Origin: Nocardia sp. NBC_00565 | Lineage (GTDB): Bacteria > Actinomycetota > Actinomycetes > Mycobacteriales > Mycobacteriaceae | Length of the DNA: 64,000 nucleotides | Reading direction: 5' to 3' | Assembly: GCF_036345915.1 (NCBI RefSeq) | Contig: NZ_CP107785.1 | Span: 5,146,001 to 5,210,000, forward strand | Part shown: piece after piece, positions 40,734-49,915 of the stretch | How the letters are laid out: each line of letters starts with the position of its first letter | Position numbering within the stretch: the first letter of the stretch is position 1 | Notes under the pieces: generated by a model | Databases searched by the model: none | What the model was told of the DNA's origin: nothing | Seen by the model: the letters and a program-made list of their open reading frames with translations, nothing else | Made by a program: the position numbers and the translations under genes

Positions 40734-40734
40734 A

Positions 40735-42156
40735 TCAGTCCAGATCGGCGGGTGCGGACAGGGTGCCACGGACCGCCGTCGCGGCCGCTACGAGCGGGGA
40801 AACCAGGTGCGTACGGCCACCTTTGCCCTGCCGCCCCTCGAAGTTGCGGTTCGAGGTCGAGGCGCAGCGCTGACCCGGCTCGAGCTGATCGGGATTCATT
40901 CCCAAGCACATCGAGCAGCCCGCCTGCCGCCATTCGGCGCCCGCCGCGATGAAAATCGCACCCAGTCCTTCTTTTTCCGCCTGTGCGCGCACCCGCATAG
41001 ATCCCGGTACAACCAACATTCGCACCCCGTCGGCGACCTGGCGTCCCTGCAAAATCCCGGCCACAGCACGCAAATCCTCGATGCGCCCGTTGGTGCACGA
41101 ACCGACGAATACGGTGTCGACCGACACGTCCCGAAGCGGAGTTCCCGGCTCCAAATCCATGTATCGCAGCGCTTTCTCCGCCGACTCACGCGCCGTCTCG
41201 TCGGCAATCTGCGCCGGATCGGGCACCGTCGCCCCCAGCGGCACACCTTGTCCCGGGTTCGTGCCCCAGGTGACGAACGGGGTCAGCGCGCTGGCATCGA
41301 TGTGCACCTCGGCGTCGAAACTCGCGCCCTCGTCGGTCTTCAGCGCCTCCCAGGCGGCCACTGCGGCATCCCAGTCGGCTCCCTGCGGCGCGTGTGGGCG
41401 GCCACTGAGGAATTCATAGGTGGTTTCGTCAGGCGCGATCATGCCCGCCCGCGCACCCGCCTCGATCGACATGTTGCAGATGGTCATTCGAGCCTCCATC
41501 GACATGGCCCGAATGGCCTCGCCGCGGTACTCGAGCACATAGCCCTGACCGCCGCCGGTGCCGATCTTGGCGATGACCGCCAGAATCAGGTCTTTACTCG
41601 TGACACCGGGCGGCAATTGGCCATCGACGGTGATCGCCATCGTCTTGAACGGGCGCAGCGAGAGGGTCTGGGTGGCAAGGACATGCTCGACCTCACTGGT
41701 GCCGATCCCCATCGCCAGCGCGCCGAACGCGCCGTGGGTGGAGGTGTGGCTGTCACCGCACACCACCGTCGTGCCCGGCTGCGTCAAACCCAGCTGCGGC
41801 CCGACGACGTGCACGATGCCCTGATCCAGATCACCCATCGGATGCAGGCGCACACCGAATTCCGCGCAATTGCGGCGCAGGGTGTCGACCTGGGTGCGCG
41901 AAATCGGGTCGGCGATCGGCTTATCTATATCGATCGTCGGGACATTGTGGTCCTCGGTCGCGATCGTGAGATCTGGACGGCGTACGGGACGTCCGGCGGC
42001 GCGAAGTCCGTCGAAGGCCTGCGGGCTCGTGACTTCGTGTACGAGATGCAGATCGATGTAGATCAGATCGGGCTCACGCGAGGCGCCTTCGCCCTGTCCG
42101 CGGGCGACGACGTGCTGCTCCCACACCTTCTCGGCCAGTGTGCGGCGCTCGGCCAT
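40735..42156 (-). CDS. leuC: 3-isopropylmalate dehydratase large subunit
   Basis: Aconitase-family [4Fe-4S] enzyme of leucine synthesis, 473 residues. [20 protein letters not shown] is conserved. The three cluster cysteines are in VGSCTNGR (one) and the SMCLGMN segment (two, with GCSMC). [11 protein letters not shown] lies at the N-terminal side. It is divergent from the IclR regulator, the layout of leuCD and LtbR in corynebacteria and mycobacteria. Confidence 0.97.
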   Translation of the reverse strand: MAERRTLAEKVWEQHVVARGQGEGASREPDLIYIDLHLVHEVTSPQAFDGLRAAGRPVRRPDLTIATEDHNVPTIDIDKPIADPISRTQVDTLRRNCAEFGVRLHPMGDLDQGIVHVVGPQLGLTQPGTTVVCGDSHTSTHGAFGALAMGIGTSEVEHVLATQTLSLRPFKTMAITVDGQLPPGVTSKDLILAVIAKIGTGGGQGYVLEYRGEAIRAMSMEARMTICNMSIEAGARAGMIAPDETTYEFLSGRPHAPQGADWDAAVAAWEALKTDEGASFDAEVHIDASALTPFVTWGTNPGQGVPLGATVPDPAQIADETARESAEKALRYMDLEPGTPLRDVSVDTVFVGSCTNGRIEDLRAVAGILQGRQVADGVRMLVVPGSMRVRAQAEKEGLGAIFIAAGAEWRQAGCSMCLGMNPDQLEPGQRCASTSNRNFEGRQGKGGRTHLVSPLVAAATAVRGTLSAPADLD

Positions 42157-42275
42157 TCTCGATCACCTTTCCGACGAGCAACCGGTTCACGCGATCTGGG
42201 CTGAGGGCGCGCCACCGGCTGCACAATTTATTGACTGTTCGACGCGTCCGGAGCGCGAGGGCTCGTAAGTGGCTT

Positions 42276-42299
42276 TCTCAGTATCCGAGACGCTAATAT
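42276..42299 (+). promoter_or_regulatory. IclR operator candidate and leaderless promoter
   Basis: TCTCAGTATCCGAGA (42276-42290) is a near-palindrome in the leuC/IclR divergent spacer. TAATAT (42294-42299) is a -10 box six bases before the ATG at 42306, so the regulator is probably leaderless. The operator touches this promoter, which predicts autorepression. Confidence 0.45.
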
Positions 42300-42305
42300 C
42301 GTTCT

Positions 42306-43007
42306 ATGAGACAGCATAGCGGTATCGGCGTCCTCGACAAAGCGGTGTCAGTGTTATATGCCGTCGCGGAGCACCCCTGCGGTCTCAACGAGCTGTGCAC
42401 CCGCACCGGACTACCCCGCGCCACCGCACACCGCCTGGCCGTCGGCCTCGAGGTACACCGACTGCTGGCTCGCGACAACAACGGTCAGTGGCGACCCGGC
42501 CCGGCCCTCGCCGAACTGGCCGCGGGCGCCACCGATCCACTGCACGAGGCCGCCGCCGCCATTCTGCCGCGCCTGCGCGAGATCACCGGCGAGAGCGTCC
42601 AGATCTACTGCCGCGACGGCAATGCGCGGATCTGCATCGCCGCCCTGGAGCCGCCCGTCGGGCTGCGCGACACTGTCCCGATCGGGTCGCGCTTGCCGCT
42701 CACCGCGGGATCCGCGGCCAAGGTGCTGCTCGCCTGGGCCGATCCGGAACTGCAGCGCACCATCCTGACCGACGCGGTATTCGGCGAGCGCGCCCTGGCC
42801 GAGGTCCGCAAGCGCGGCTGGGCACAGAGCGCGGCCGAGCGGGCCAGCGGTGTGGCCAGTGTCTCCGCGCCGGTTCGCGATGCCGCGGGCCACGTGATCG
42901 CGGCCGTCTCGGTCTCGGGCCCGATCGATCGCATGGGCCGCAGGCCCGGCGCACGATGGGCGGCCGACCTGGTCGCCGCCGCGGACGCGCTACACAAGAG
43001 GCTGTAA
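42306..43007 (+). CDS. IclR family regulator (LtbR-like)
   Basis: 233 residues. The N-terminal winged helix reads LDKAVSVLYAVAEHPCGLNE, then TGLPRATAHRLAVGLE. The C-terminal IclR effector domain has RLPLTAGSAAKVLLAWADPE and GVASVSAPVRDAAGHVIAAVSVSGP. The position opposite leuCD matches LtbR of Corynebacterium and AreB/NdgR of Streptomyces, which control leucine (and tryptophan) genes. The effector is not visible from sequence. Confidence 0.9.
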   Translation: MRQHSGIGVLDKAVSVLYAVAEHPCGLNELCTRTGLPRATAHRLAVGLEVHRLLARDNNGQWRPGPALAELAAGATDPLHEAAAAILPRLREITGESVQIYCRDGNARICIAALEPPVGLRDTVPIGSRLPLTAGSAAKVLLAWADPELQRTILTDAVFGERALAEVRKRGWAQSAAERASGVASVSAPVRDAAGHVIAAVSVSGPIDRMGRRPGARWAADLVAAADALHKRL

Positions 43008-43041
43008 CACGTTCCAGTTCGAGCATCTAAGGTTGGTGCGC

Positions 43042-43542
43042 ATGGGAGTAAACCAACGGGCGAAGATCGTCATGTCCGAGGCCGAGATCACCGATTTCCT
43101 GGTGCGCAGCCGCATTGCCACCCTGGCCAGCATCGGCCCCGACGGCCGACCGCACCTGGTCGCCATGTGGTACGCCCTGATCGATGGCGAGCTGTGGTTC
43201 GAAACCAAGGCGAAATCGCAGAAGGCAGTGAATTTGCGCCGCGACCCGCGCATCACCTGCATGCTCGAAGCGGGCCAGACCTACGACCAACTGCGCGGCG
43301 TCTCCATCGAAGGCCACGCCGAGATCATCGATGATCCGGACAAGCTGTACGCGGTCGGCGTGAGCGTCTGGGAGCGCTACACCGGCCCTTACAGCGAAGA
43401 GGTCCGGCCATTCGTCGAGCAGATGCTCAACAAGCGCATCGCCATCCGCGTCGTCCCGGATCGCCTGCGCAGTTGGGACCATCGCAAACTCGGCATGTCG
43501 CAGATGCCGGTCGGCGGGACCACCGCGCAACCACTGGACTAG
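43042..43542 (+). CDS. PPOX-class F420-dependent oxidoreductase
   Basis: 166 residues. The split-barrel fold shows RSRIATLASIGPDGRPHLVAMWYALIDGELWFETKAKSQK (start near residue 23), typical of the F420/FMN-binding PPOX family, with KAVNLRRDPRITCMLEAG. It corresponds in position to Rv2991. The cofactor (F420 or FMN) cannot be settled from sequence. ATG 43042 was chosen among close starts GTG 43036 and TTG 43033. Confidence 0.88.
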   Translation: MGVNQRAKIVMSEAEITDFLVRSRIATLASIGPDGRPHLVAMWYALIDGELWFETKAKSQKAVNLRRDPRITCMLEAGQTYDQLRGVSIEGHAEIIDDPDKLYAVGVSVWERYTGPYSEEVRPFVEQMLNKRIAIRVVPDRLRSWDHRKLGMSQMPVGGTTAQPLD

Positions 43543-43675
43543 ATCGCACCACGCTGGCGATATCGAACTGACACACCGCACCCCCGCGCAGTAGCGTCAA
43601 CCCTGTTCGACCCGAATCGGCAGCGCGACGACGCCCTTTGGCGCGGTGCGCGGTCGCGACGACGAGGAGCAGATG

Positions 43676-43870
43676 ATGGCGGAAGCGGATAGTTCCAACG
43701 GCAGTGCCGACTCGAGCGCTGAAGAGGTCAAGCGCAAGTTCAAGGAAGCCCTGGAGCGCAAGAACCAGCACCACGCCAAGTCGAACGATCATATGGATGG
43801 ACGATCCAAGGCATCTTCGGCGCACGGCAACGCCAGCCACAAGCGGGAGTTCCGTCGCAAGAGCGGATAA
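43676..43870 (+). CDS. DUF5302 family small protein
   Basis: 64 residues, highly charged and without hydrophobic segments. EEVKRKFKEALERKNQHHAK and the C-terminal KREFRRKSG are the DUF5302 hallmarks. It is probably disordered. GAGGAG lies six bases before ATG 43676. The end of the gene shows a short duplication of AGAGCGGATAAA across the stop. Function unknown. Confidence 0.8.
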   Translation: MAEADSSNGSADSSAEEVKRKFKEALERKNQHHAKSNDHMDGRSKASSAHGNASHKREFRRKSG

Positions 43871-43902
43871 AAAGAGCGGATAAATAGAATCTGCGGCTAC
43901 AC

Positions 43903-43936
43903 AAAGGCCCTCCGGCTGACCGCCTGGAGGGCCTTT
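43903..43936 (+). terminator. terminator after the DUF5302 gene
   Basis: AAAGGCCCTCC and GGAGGGCCTTT form a perfect 11-bp stem with a 12-base loop. The stem itself ends in T residues, giving a weak U-tract. Confidence 0.8.
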
Positions 43937-44023
43937 CGCGTGTTCGTGGAGGCTCTGGCTGCCCGACGCAGGTTCGCCCTGCCCGACGAGGCACGCGCGA
44001 GGATGCTGGGGGCACACTCATGA

Positions 44024-44127
44024 ACTCGGTCACATCTGTGCGACTGCGCCGTGGGCGGACATGGGGCACCGGTGGACTCGGTCACACCCGCGCGACTGCG
44101 CCCTGGGCGGACATGGGGGTCCGGGGG
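44024..44127. repeat. 52-bp tandem duplication
   Basis: Two adjacent 52-base units (44024-44075 and 44076-44127) both begin ACTCGGTCACA and share CGACTGCGCC and TGGGCGGACATGGGG, with about eight differences. They lie between the DUF5302 gene and tRNA-Glu. No frame is consistently coding. A hairpin (TGTGGGGG/CCCCCACA, 44147-44167) follows. Confidence 0.75.
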
Positions 44128-44186
44128 CGAAGCCCGCCGGGCGGGGTGTGGGGGTTGCACCCCCACAAGACATTGCGAAACAAGAA

Positions 44187-44217
44187 ACGGCTCATGCTCT
44201 CCATGAGCATGAGCCGT
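44187..44217 (-). terminator. tRNA-Glu terminator
   Basis: ACGGCTCATGCTC and GAGCATGAGCCGT form a perfect 13-bp stem with a 5-base loop. On the minus strand it is followed by TTCTTGTTTCG, a real U-rich tract. It lies 11 bases beyond the tRNA 3' end. Confidence 0.85.
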
Positions 44218-44227
44218 GCATCTTGTG

Positions 44228-44300
44228 TAGCCCCGACGGGATTCGAACCCGCGCTACCGCCTTGAGAGGGCGGCGTCCTAGGCCGCTAGACGACGGGGCC
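44228..44300 (-). tRNA. tRNA-Glu (anticodon CTC)
   Basis: A 73-base cloverleaf. The acceptor is GGCCCCG with CGGGGCT (first pair G-U, as in mycobacterial tRNA-Glu). The anticodon arm CCGCC-CTCTCAA-GGCGG shows CTC, and the T-loop is GGGTTCGAATCCC. CCA is not encoded. It lies close to gltX, which charges it. Confidence 0.95.
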
Positions 44301-44443
44301 AGGACTAGATCTCCTCCATTCGGAGGGCGATCTTTCCGGTGTGTGGAAGCTCGGTTAGCTTAGCGGACCGAAGCTCGGCGACCAAATCGCCGGATGCTGA
44401 ACAACTTTCGGTCACGAACCGAGAGACGACCAACATTCTCCGC

Positions 44444-44515
44444 TGGGGTACCAGGACTCGAACCTAGAATGGCTGAACCAGAATCAGCTGTGTTGCCAAT
44501 TACACCATACCCCAA
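44444..44515 (-). tRNA. tRNA-Gln (anticodon CTG)
   Basis: A 72-base cloverleaf with acceptor TGGGGTA/TACCCCA. The anticodon arm GCTGA-TTCTGGT-TCAGC reads CTG, and the T-loop is TAGGTTCGAGTCCTG. CCA is not encoded. In actinobacteria lacking GlnRS this tRNA is first charged with Glu by GltX and then amidated, so its position beside gltX is meaningful. Confidence 0.94.
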
Positions 44516-44681
44516 TGACCAGGACATTCGACCTCGTGTCCGGCTGACCCGAGGCCCTGTTCCGAGCCGAGAAGTAGAGTACCAAACCGCATACGGTTAA
44601 CTACAAATCGGCTGGTCAGAACCCTGTTTTTCGGTCAAAGCCCGCGCGCGGCCGCTTACCGGTCGCGCGCGAGGCCATGAC

Positions 44682-46154
44682 TCAGGCAGTGGCGGTCCAC
44701 TCCCGCGCCGAACGCAACCGATCCAGACTCGTCTGCCGGCCGAGTAGTTCCAGCGACTCGTACAGCGGCGGGCTGATATGCGAACCCGTCACCGCCACTC
44801 GCACAGGTGCGAACGCCTTACGCGGCTTGAGCCCCAGATCATCGATGAGCGCGGTTTTGAGCGCATCCTCGATGGCGGGGGTGGTCCAGGCCGGCAAAGG
44901 CTCGAGCGCGGCAATGGCGGCGTCCAATACCGACGTGGCTTCCGCGCCGAGGTTCTTCGCCCCCGCCGCCGGATCAATCGCGAACTCTTCGGCCGGCGCG
45001 AACAAGAAACGCAGCAGATCCCACGCGTCGGACAACACCACGATCCGGGTCTGCACGAGTTCGGCGGCCGCGGCGAACAACTTATCGTCGATGTCGGCGC
45101 CGATGTGGCCGTGTTCGGTCAGGAACTCACGCAAGCGGTGCGCGAAATCCCCCGGCTCCAGCAATCGGATGTGTTCACCGTTGAGCGCGTCCGCCTTCTT
45201 CTGGTCGAAACGTGCGGGATTCGAATTTACTTTCGAGATATCGAAGGCCGCTACCATCTCCGCCATAGAGAACACATCGTGATCATCGGCGATGCTCCAG
45301 CCGAGTAGCGCCAGGTAATTCAGCAAACCCTCCGGGATGAATCCCCTATCCCGATGGACGAACAGATTCGACTCCGGATCGCGCTTGGACAACTTCTTGT
45401 TGCCCTGCCCCATCACGAACGGCAGATGACCGAACTCCGGAGTGAACTCCGCGACACCGATCCGCCGCATAGCCGCATAGAGCGCGATTTGACGAGGAGT
45501 GGAGGAGAGTATGTCTTCCCCGCGCAGCACATGGGTGATCTTCATCAATGCGTCGTCGACCGGGTTTACCAGCGTATAGAGCGGATCGCCATTACCGCGA
45601 GTGAGTGCGAAGTCGGGCACAGTACCCGCTTTGAAGGTGGTTTCACCGCGCACCAGATCATGCCAAGTGATGTCCTCGTCGGGCATCCGCAATCGGATTA
45701 CCGCCGGGCGTCCGGCATCACGATAGGCCTCGATCGCCTGGGGGGTGAGGTCCCGGTCGAAGTTGTCGTAGCCGAGCTTGGGGTCGCGGCCCGCGGCGCG
45801 GTGGCGCGCCTCGACTTCTTCGGGCGTGGAGAAGGATTCGTAGGCCTCACCGGCCGCCAGCAACTTCCGCACGACCTCCATATGCAGCTCGCGCCGCAGC
45901 GACTGCCGGTACGGCTCATAGGGTCCGCCGACCTCCGGGCCCTCGTCCCAAGTGAGGCCGAGCCAGCGCAGCGCGTCCAGGATCGCCCGGTAGGAGTCCT
46001 CGGAATCGCGTGCGGCATCGGTGTCTTCGATGCGGAAGACGAACTTGCCGCCTAGGTGGCGGGCGTAGGCCCAGTTGAACAGCGCCGTCCGGATCAGGCC
46101 GACGTGCGGCGTGCCGGTCGGTGACGGGCAGAAGCGGACCCGTACTTCAGTCAT
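44682..46154 (-). CDS. gltX: glutamyl-tRNA synthetase
   Basis: 490 residues, class I. The HIGH-like motif is in [20 protein letters not shown] and the KMSKS-like motif is [28 protein letters not shown] is also conserved. It charges tRNA-Glu and, in non-discriminating form, tRNA-Gln; both tRNA genes lie directly downstream. It follows the FAH-family gene by 14 bases, as in mycobacteria. Confidence 0.97.
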   Translation of the reverse strand: MTEVRVRFCPSPTGTPHVGLIRTALFNWAYARHLGGKFVFRIEDTDAARDSEDSYRAILDALRWLGLTWDEGPEVGGPYEPYRQSLRRELHMEVVRKLLAAGEAYESFSTPEEVEARHRAAGRDPKLGYDNFDRDLTPQAIEAYRDAGRPAVIRLRMPDEDITWHDLVRGETTFKAGTVPDFALTRGNGDPLYTLVNPVDDALMKITHVLRGEDILSSTPRQIALYAAMRRIGVAEFTPEFGHLPFVMGQGNKKLSKRDPESNLFVHRDRGFIPEGLLNYLALLGWSIADDHDVFSMAEMVAAFDISKVNSNPARFDQKKADALNGEHIRLLEPGDFAHRLREFLTEHGHIGADIDDKLFAAAAELVQTRIVVLSDAWDLLRFLFAPAEEFAIDPAAGAKNLGAEATSVLDAAIAALEPLPAWTTPAIEDALKTALIDDLGLKPRKAFAPVRVAVTGSHISPPLYESLELLGRQTSLDRLRSAREWTATA

Positions 46155-46168
46155 GGCTCTCTTTTCGA

Positions 46169-46942
46169 TTAGCGCTTGGCGGCAACAGGATTGGTGAGGG
46201 TTCCGATCCCCTCGACGGTCACGGACACGTTCTGCCCCGCCTGCAGCGGGCCGACGCCCTCCGGGGTGCCGGTGAGGATGACGTCACCGGGCAGCAGGGT
46301 CATGACGGTGGTGATCCACTCGATGAGCTTCGGAATATCGTGCAGCAGAAGCGAAGTGCGGCTGCGCTGGCGGACCTCGCCGTCGAGTTCGGTGACGATC
46401 TCCAGATCCGAAGGGTCCAGCGAGGTTTCGATCCACGGGCCGAGCGGGCAGAAGGTGTCGTAGCCCTTGCCGCGGGTCCACTGCCCGTCGTGACGCTGCT
46501 GATCCCGCGCGGTCACGTCATTGGCGGCGGTGTAGCCGAGCACCACATCCAGCGCACGAGCGGCAGGCACATCCTTGCACGGGCGGCCGATGACGATCGC
46601 CAGCTCGCCCTCGTAGTCGACCTGGGAAGAGCTGGGTGGCAACACGATCGGCGCGTTCGGACCGACGATCGAGGTGCTCGGCTTCATGAAGATCACCGGA
46701 TCCGCGGGCGCGACCCCGCCCATTTCGGCCGCGTGCGCGGCGTAGTTCTTGCCGATGCAGACAACTTTGCTGGCCAGAATCGGTGCGAGCAGGCGGACAT
46801 CGGCCAGCGGCCAACTTCGCCCGGTGAATGTCGGAGTACCGAACGGGTGTTCCGCGATCTCCTTGGCGACGCTCGCGCTCCCCTCCCCTTCGATGCTGAC
46901 GAAAGCGACCCCATCGGGACTGGCAATTCGACCTAGACGCAT
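46169..46942 (-). CDS. fumarylacetoacetate hydrolase family protein
   Basis: 257 residues. [47 protein letters not shown] with the metal-binding acids, [14 protein letters not shown] and the C-terminal [18 protein letters not shown] define the FAH/HpcE fold. Members hydrolyse or decarboxylate 2-oxo acids such as acylpyruvates and oxaloacetate. The conserved position before gltX (Rv2993c type) does not reveal the substrate. Confidence 0.92.
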   Translation of the reverse strand: MRLGRIASPDGVAFVSIEGEGSASVAKEIAEHPFGTPTFTGRSWPLADVRLLAPILASKVVCIGKNYAAHAAEMGGVAPADPVIFMKPSTSIVGPNAPIVLPPSSSQVDYEGELAIVIGRPCKDVPAARALDVVLGYTAANDVTARDQQRHDGQWTRGKGYDTFCPLGPWIETSLDPSDLEIVTELDGEVRQRSRTSLLLHDIPKLIEWITTVMTLLPGDVILTGTPEGVGPLQAGQNVSVTVEGIGTLTNPVAAKR

Positions 46943-47164
46943 GACCGGCAGTCTATCGACCCCCGTCGACCTGCTCGAACGCGCCCGACCGAGCGGTCCG
47001 GTACAGCGCCGATCGTTTCAACGGACCCGCGCCGGCGGATCACCACCGCGGGATCGGTGTGCCCGGAAACCGCTGGGGTGTGAGCAGTTCGACAGCGCAG
47101 CCGCCGAATCCGCTCGACCACTGGGTGTACGGTAAGGACCGATGTTCATCCAGTGAGAAGTGAT

Positions 47165-47179
47165 TCTCATATTCTGAGA
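47165..47179. promoter_or_regulatory. TCTCA-5-TGAGA palindrome before the MFS gene
   Basis: TCTCATATTCTGAGA lies 17 bases before the transporter start. It has the same 15-base frame and arms as the candidate IclR operator at 42276 (TCTCAGTATCCGAGA). This suggests that one regulator binds both, but two sites are too few to prove it. Confidence 0.35.
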
Positions 47180-47195
47180 TTTCGAGGTGAGGTCG

Positions 47196-48377
47196 ATGGC
47201 TACTGACGTGACGCAGATACGCGACGTCCGACGGTGGTCCATGCTCGGCCTCGGCGTCTTCGCGCAATCCTCCAGCGCCGTATTCATCCACGGGGTCCCA
47301 TTCCTACTGCCCGCGCTGACCGCCGACGGCATGCCGCTGGCTACCGCCGGAGTACTGGTGGCCATGCCCACGGTCGGGATTGTGTGCACGCTGATCGCCT
47401 GGGGTTATGTGGTGGACCGGATCGGCGAGCACAAGGTGCTGGTCGCCGGCCCATTGCTGATGTTCGTCGCGGGCGTCGCGGCAGCTATCGCCTCGAATTA
47501 CCTGCTGCTCGGCGCATTGCTTTTCCTGGGCGGTGTCGGCGCGGCCAGCACCAATGGCGCGAGCGGGCGGGTGATCGTCGGCTGGTTCCCGCCGCATCGA
47601 CGCGGGCTGGCCATGGGGATCCGGCAGACCGCGCAACCCCTGGGCGTCGGCATCGGCGCGCTGAGTATTCCGGCGGTGGCGGCCGCGCACGGCATCGCGG
47701 CGGCCATCCTGGTGCCCGCGATCATGGCGGGAGTCGCCGCACTGGGTTGCTTGATCGGGATCGTCGATCCGCCGCGGCCCGCGGGTGCGGCGGCGGATCG
47801 GGCCAATCCCTATCGCGGCGATTCCACGCTGTGGCGCATCCACGCGGTGTCGGTACTGCTGTGCGTTCCACAAGGCACCGTATGGACATTCGCATTGTTG
47901 TGGTTGCATAGTGACGTTGGCTGGTCGCTGCCCGTCGCGGGCGCTTTGGTCACCGGAACCCAAATCCTCGGCGCCGCAGGGCGAATCGGCGCGGGCGCAT
48001 GGTCGGATCGCGTCGGCAGCCGACTGGGACCGCTGCGCACCGTCGCCATCGCCGCCGTAATCGCCATGGCCGCCTTGGCTTTGGCGGCATGGACACAGGC
48101 CTGGTGGGCCGCGATCCCGCTGCTGGTCGCCGCATCGGTCATCACGGTCTCCGATAATGGCCTGGCCTTCACCGCGGTCGCCGAAATCGCCGGGCCCTAC
48201 TGGAGTGGGCGCGGGCTCGGCATTCAGAACACCGGCCAGAACCTCGCAATGGCAGTCATCCCACCGGCTTTCGGTGCATTGATCACCGCGAGTGGGTTCG
48301 CCTCCGCGTATCTGCTGGCCGCCGTGCTGGCGGTGGCCGCCGTGCCACTGGTACCCACGGATCGACGATCCGAATAA
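47196..48377 (+). CDS. MFS transporter
   Basis: 393 residues with about 12 predicted helices. The GYVVDRIGEHKVLV loop between helices 2 and 3 is the MFS A-motif, and SDRVGSRLGPLRT repeats it in the second half. GRVIVGWFPPHRRGLAMGIRQTAQPLGVG follows helix 4. It matches Rv2994 in position. The substrate is unknown; a role in amino-acid or drug efflux is only a guess. GAGGTGAGG lies before ATG 47196. Confidence 0.9.
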   Translation: MATDVTQIRDVRRWSMLGLGVFAQSSSAVFIHGVPFLLPALTADGMPLATAGVLVAMPTVGIVCTLIAWGYVVDRIGEHKVLVAGPLLMFVAGVAAAIASNYLLLGALLFLGGVGAASTNGASGRVIVGWFPPHRRGLAMGIRQTAQPLGVGIGALSIPAVAAAHGIAAAILVPAIMAGVAALGCLIGIVDPPRPAGAAADRANPYRGDSTLWRIHAVSVLLCVPQGTVWTFALLWLHSDVGWSLPVAGALVTGTQILGAAGRIGAGAWSDRVGSRLGPLRTVAIAAVIAMAALALAAWTQAWWAAIPLLVAASVITVSDNGLAFTAVAEIAGPYWSGRGLGIQNTGQNLAMAVIPPAFGALITASGFASAYLLAAVLAVAAVPLVPTDRRSE

Positions 48378-48488
48378 CGGCCCCTCACGAATTCGCGCCC
48401 GCCCCATCACGTGGTGGCGGGCGCGAACCGTTCGGGTGCGAACTCAGCACCCCGCGCCACCATGATCCATCCTCGATTTCAGGACAAC

Positions 48489-49095
48489 GCAGCTCACTCG
48501 CCCCCATCGGCTCCGAAGCCTTTTGCGCCGTAGACAAGTGGCCGGCTTGCGCTCGAATCGACAGCAGCCGCCCCACTACCGCCACACCGCCACCGACGTT
48601 GCCGGACCCAGGCAGTCCGGGGCGCTGGGCTGATCGCCCACAGCGGCCGACCACTCTCGCCGACGATGTCCAACCTCGAATTCGACGACCGGGCAGCCCA
48701 TTCGGCCCGCCCCGACTCCGAAGCCCTTCGCGCTGCGCACAAGTGCCCGGTTAACGCTCCAGTCGACAGCAACTGCCCCACGCCTGCCGCATGGTCACCA
48801 ACGTCGCCGGACCCACGCGGTCCGGAACGCTGAGCTGATCCCACAGCGGCCGACCACTCTCGCTGGTGATGTCCATTCTCGAATTCGACGACTGGGCAGC
48901 CCATTCGGCCCGCCTCTGCTCCGAAGCCCTTCGCGCTGCGCACAAGTGCCCGGATCACGCACCGATCGACGGCAACAGTCCATAACGGCCACACGCTCAG
49001 CGAGCTTGCCGGATAGGTGACGCAGTACGGCAGGCGAAGCTGATTGCCCAACAGGGGACACGTCCGCCAGCCGCATGTAAATCCAGCCTTGACAA
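48489..49095. repeat. three imperfect tandem copies of a ~203-bp unit
   Basis: Units begin at 48489, 48693 and 48896 with GCAGCYCAYTCG-like starts. Each contains CTCCGAAGCCYTTYGCGC, CAAGTGSCCGG and, in the first two, CCACAGCGGCCGACCACTCTCG. Units 2 and 3 are the most alike in their first 60 bases; unit 3 diverges toward its end. The 746-base gap (48378-49123) holds nothing else. A minus-strand frame stays open across most of it (49051-48494) because the units share codon periodicity, but no start, ribosome-binding site or known domain supports a gene. It may be a decayed duplicated ORF. Confidence 0.7.
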
Positions 49096-49123
49096 CCTGG
49101 CCGCGTCAAGCCAGGCTTTACAT

Positions 49124-49600
49124 ATGCCCGATGAACAGCGCATCGACCCACAGGACGAACGGACGATGCTCGGAAAGTTGTTGTCCGCCAACGCCGACTT
49201 GGTGGTTGGCGTGCTGCGCCCGGAAGAGGGGCGGCCGAGCGTACCGGTGCTGGCCGCGCTCACCGCGACCCGTAACCTCAGCCGCCTCGTCGACGACATT
49301 CTGCACACCCTGGCCCGGCAAAGTCGCGAGGAAGGCCATACCTGGGCCGAAATCGGCGACCTGCTCGGCACCTCCCGCCAAGCGGCCTTCCAACGCTTCA
49401 GCGGCCCAATGCCCCCAACGGGCCCCTTCCCCGCACCCCCGATCCCACCGAATCCCCCTGCCCCACCGAATCCCCCGGCCCCACCCGGATTCCCCACTCC
49501 GCCAAGCCCGCCCATGCCCGGCGCACCCATGCCACCCACCATGCCGACACCCCCCGGTATGCCGACGCCGCCCAACCCGCCGACCCCGCCCACCCGCTAG
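49124..49600 (+). CDS. HTH-containing protein with Pro-rich C-terminus
   Basis: 158 residues. Residues 1-90 are helical and acidic. They end in HTWAEIGDLLGTSRQAAFQR, which reads as a helix-turn-helix. Residues 95-158 are almost entirely Pro, Gly, Met and small residues (PPIPPNPPAPPNPP-like repeats) and are surely disordered. A DNA-binding regulator with an interaction tail is likely; partners are unknown. The tail is encoded by CCC-rich DNA prone to slippage. Confidence 0.75.
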   Translation: MPDEQRIDPQDERTMLGKLLSANADLVVGVLRPEEGRPSVPVLAALTATRNLSRLVDDILHTLARQSREEGHTWAEIGDLLGTSRQAAFQRFSGPMPPTGPFPAPPIPPNPPAPPNPPAPPGFPTPPSPPMPGAPMPPTMPTPPGMPTPPNPPTPPTR

Positions 49601-49915
49601 TCGCAATCCCGAATCCCCCACCAGCACAGGGAATATCCATGCCCACAAACCCCGACCCCATACCTCACCCACCCTGCAAATTTCTCGATCGGCGAGTGTG
49701 ATCGAGCGTCACTCGAGTGGACGGAATGTGTTGCGGTACAGCGCATCCGGCCGAACGCACCGCTCAGAAGTCAAGCAGTTCGGCGGGGTCGAAACTCACC
49801 CGGAAGGTCCGATCCGCCTCGATGTCGGCGGCAAATGCCAATGCATCATTGATGCCCACGAGCCCCCCGGGGGTCCGCGCTCGGTTCAAGCGCGGACGCC
49901 CGGAAGATACTGCTG
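49601..49915. other. intergenic region between convergent genes, possible ORF remnant
   Basis: About 315 bases. On the minus strand, a short frame ending at 49764 reads GINDALAFAADIEADRTFRV then SFDPAELLDF with natural codon use and no clear start. It could be the C-terminal remnant of a lost gene or a 31-residue ORF from GTG about 49859. No terminator is evident. Confidence 0.3.

Noticed and set aside
48494..49051. A 185-codon minus-strand gene
   Set aside because: The frame is kept open by three tandem 203-bp repeats; there is no ribosome-binding site, conserved start or domain. Listed as a repeat.
49430..49600. Direct CCC-rich repeats suggesting a mobile or CRISPR element
   Set aside because: They are codons of the Pro-rich tail of the HTH protein.
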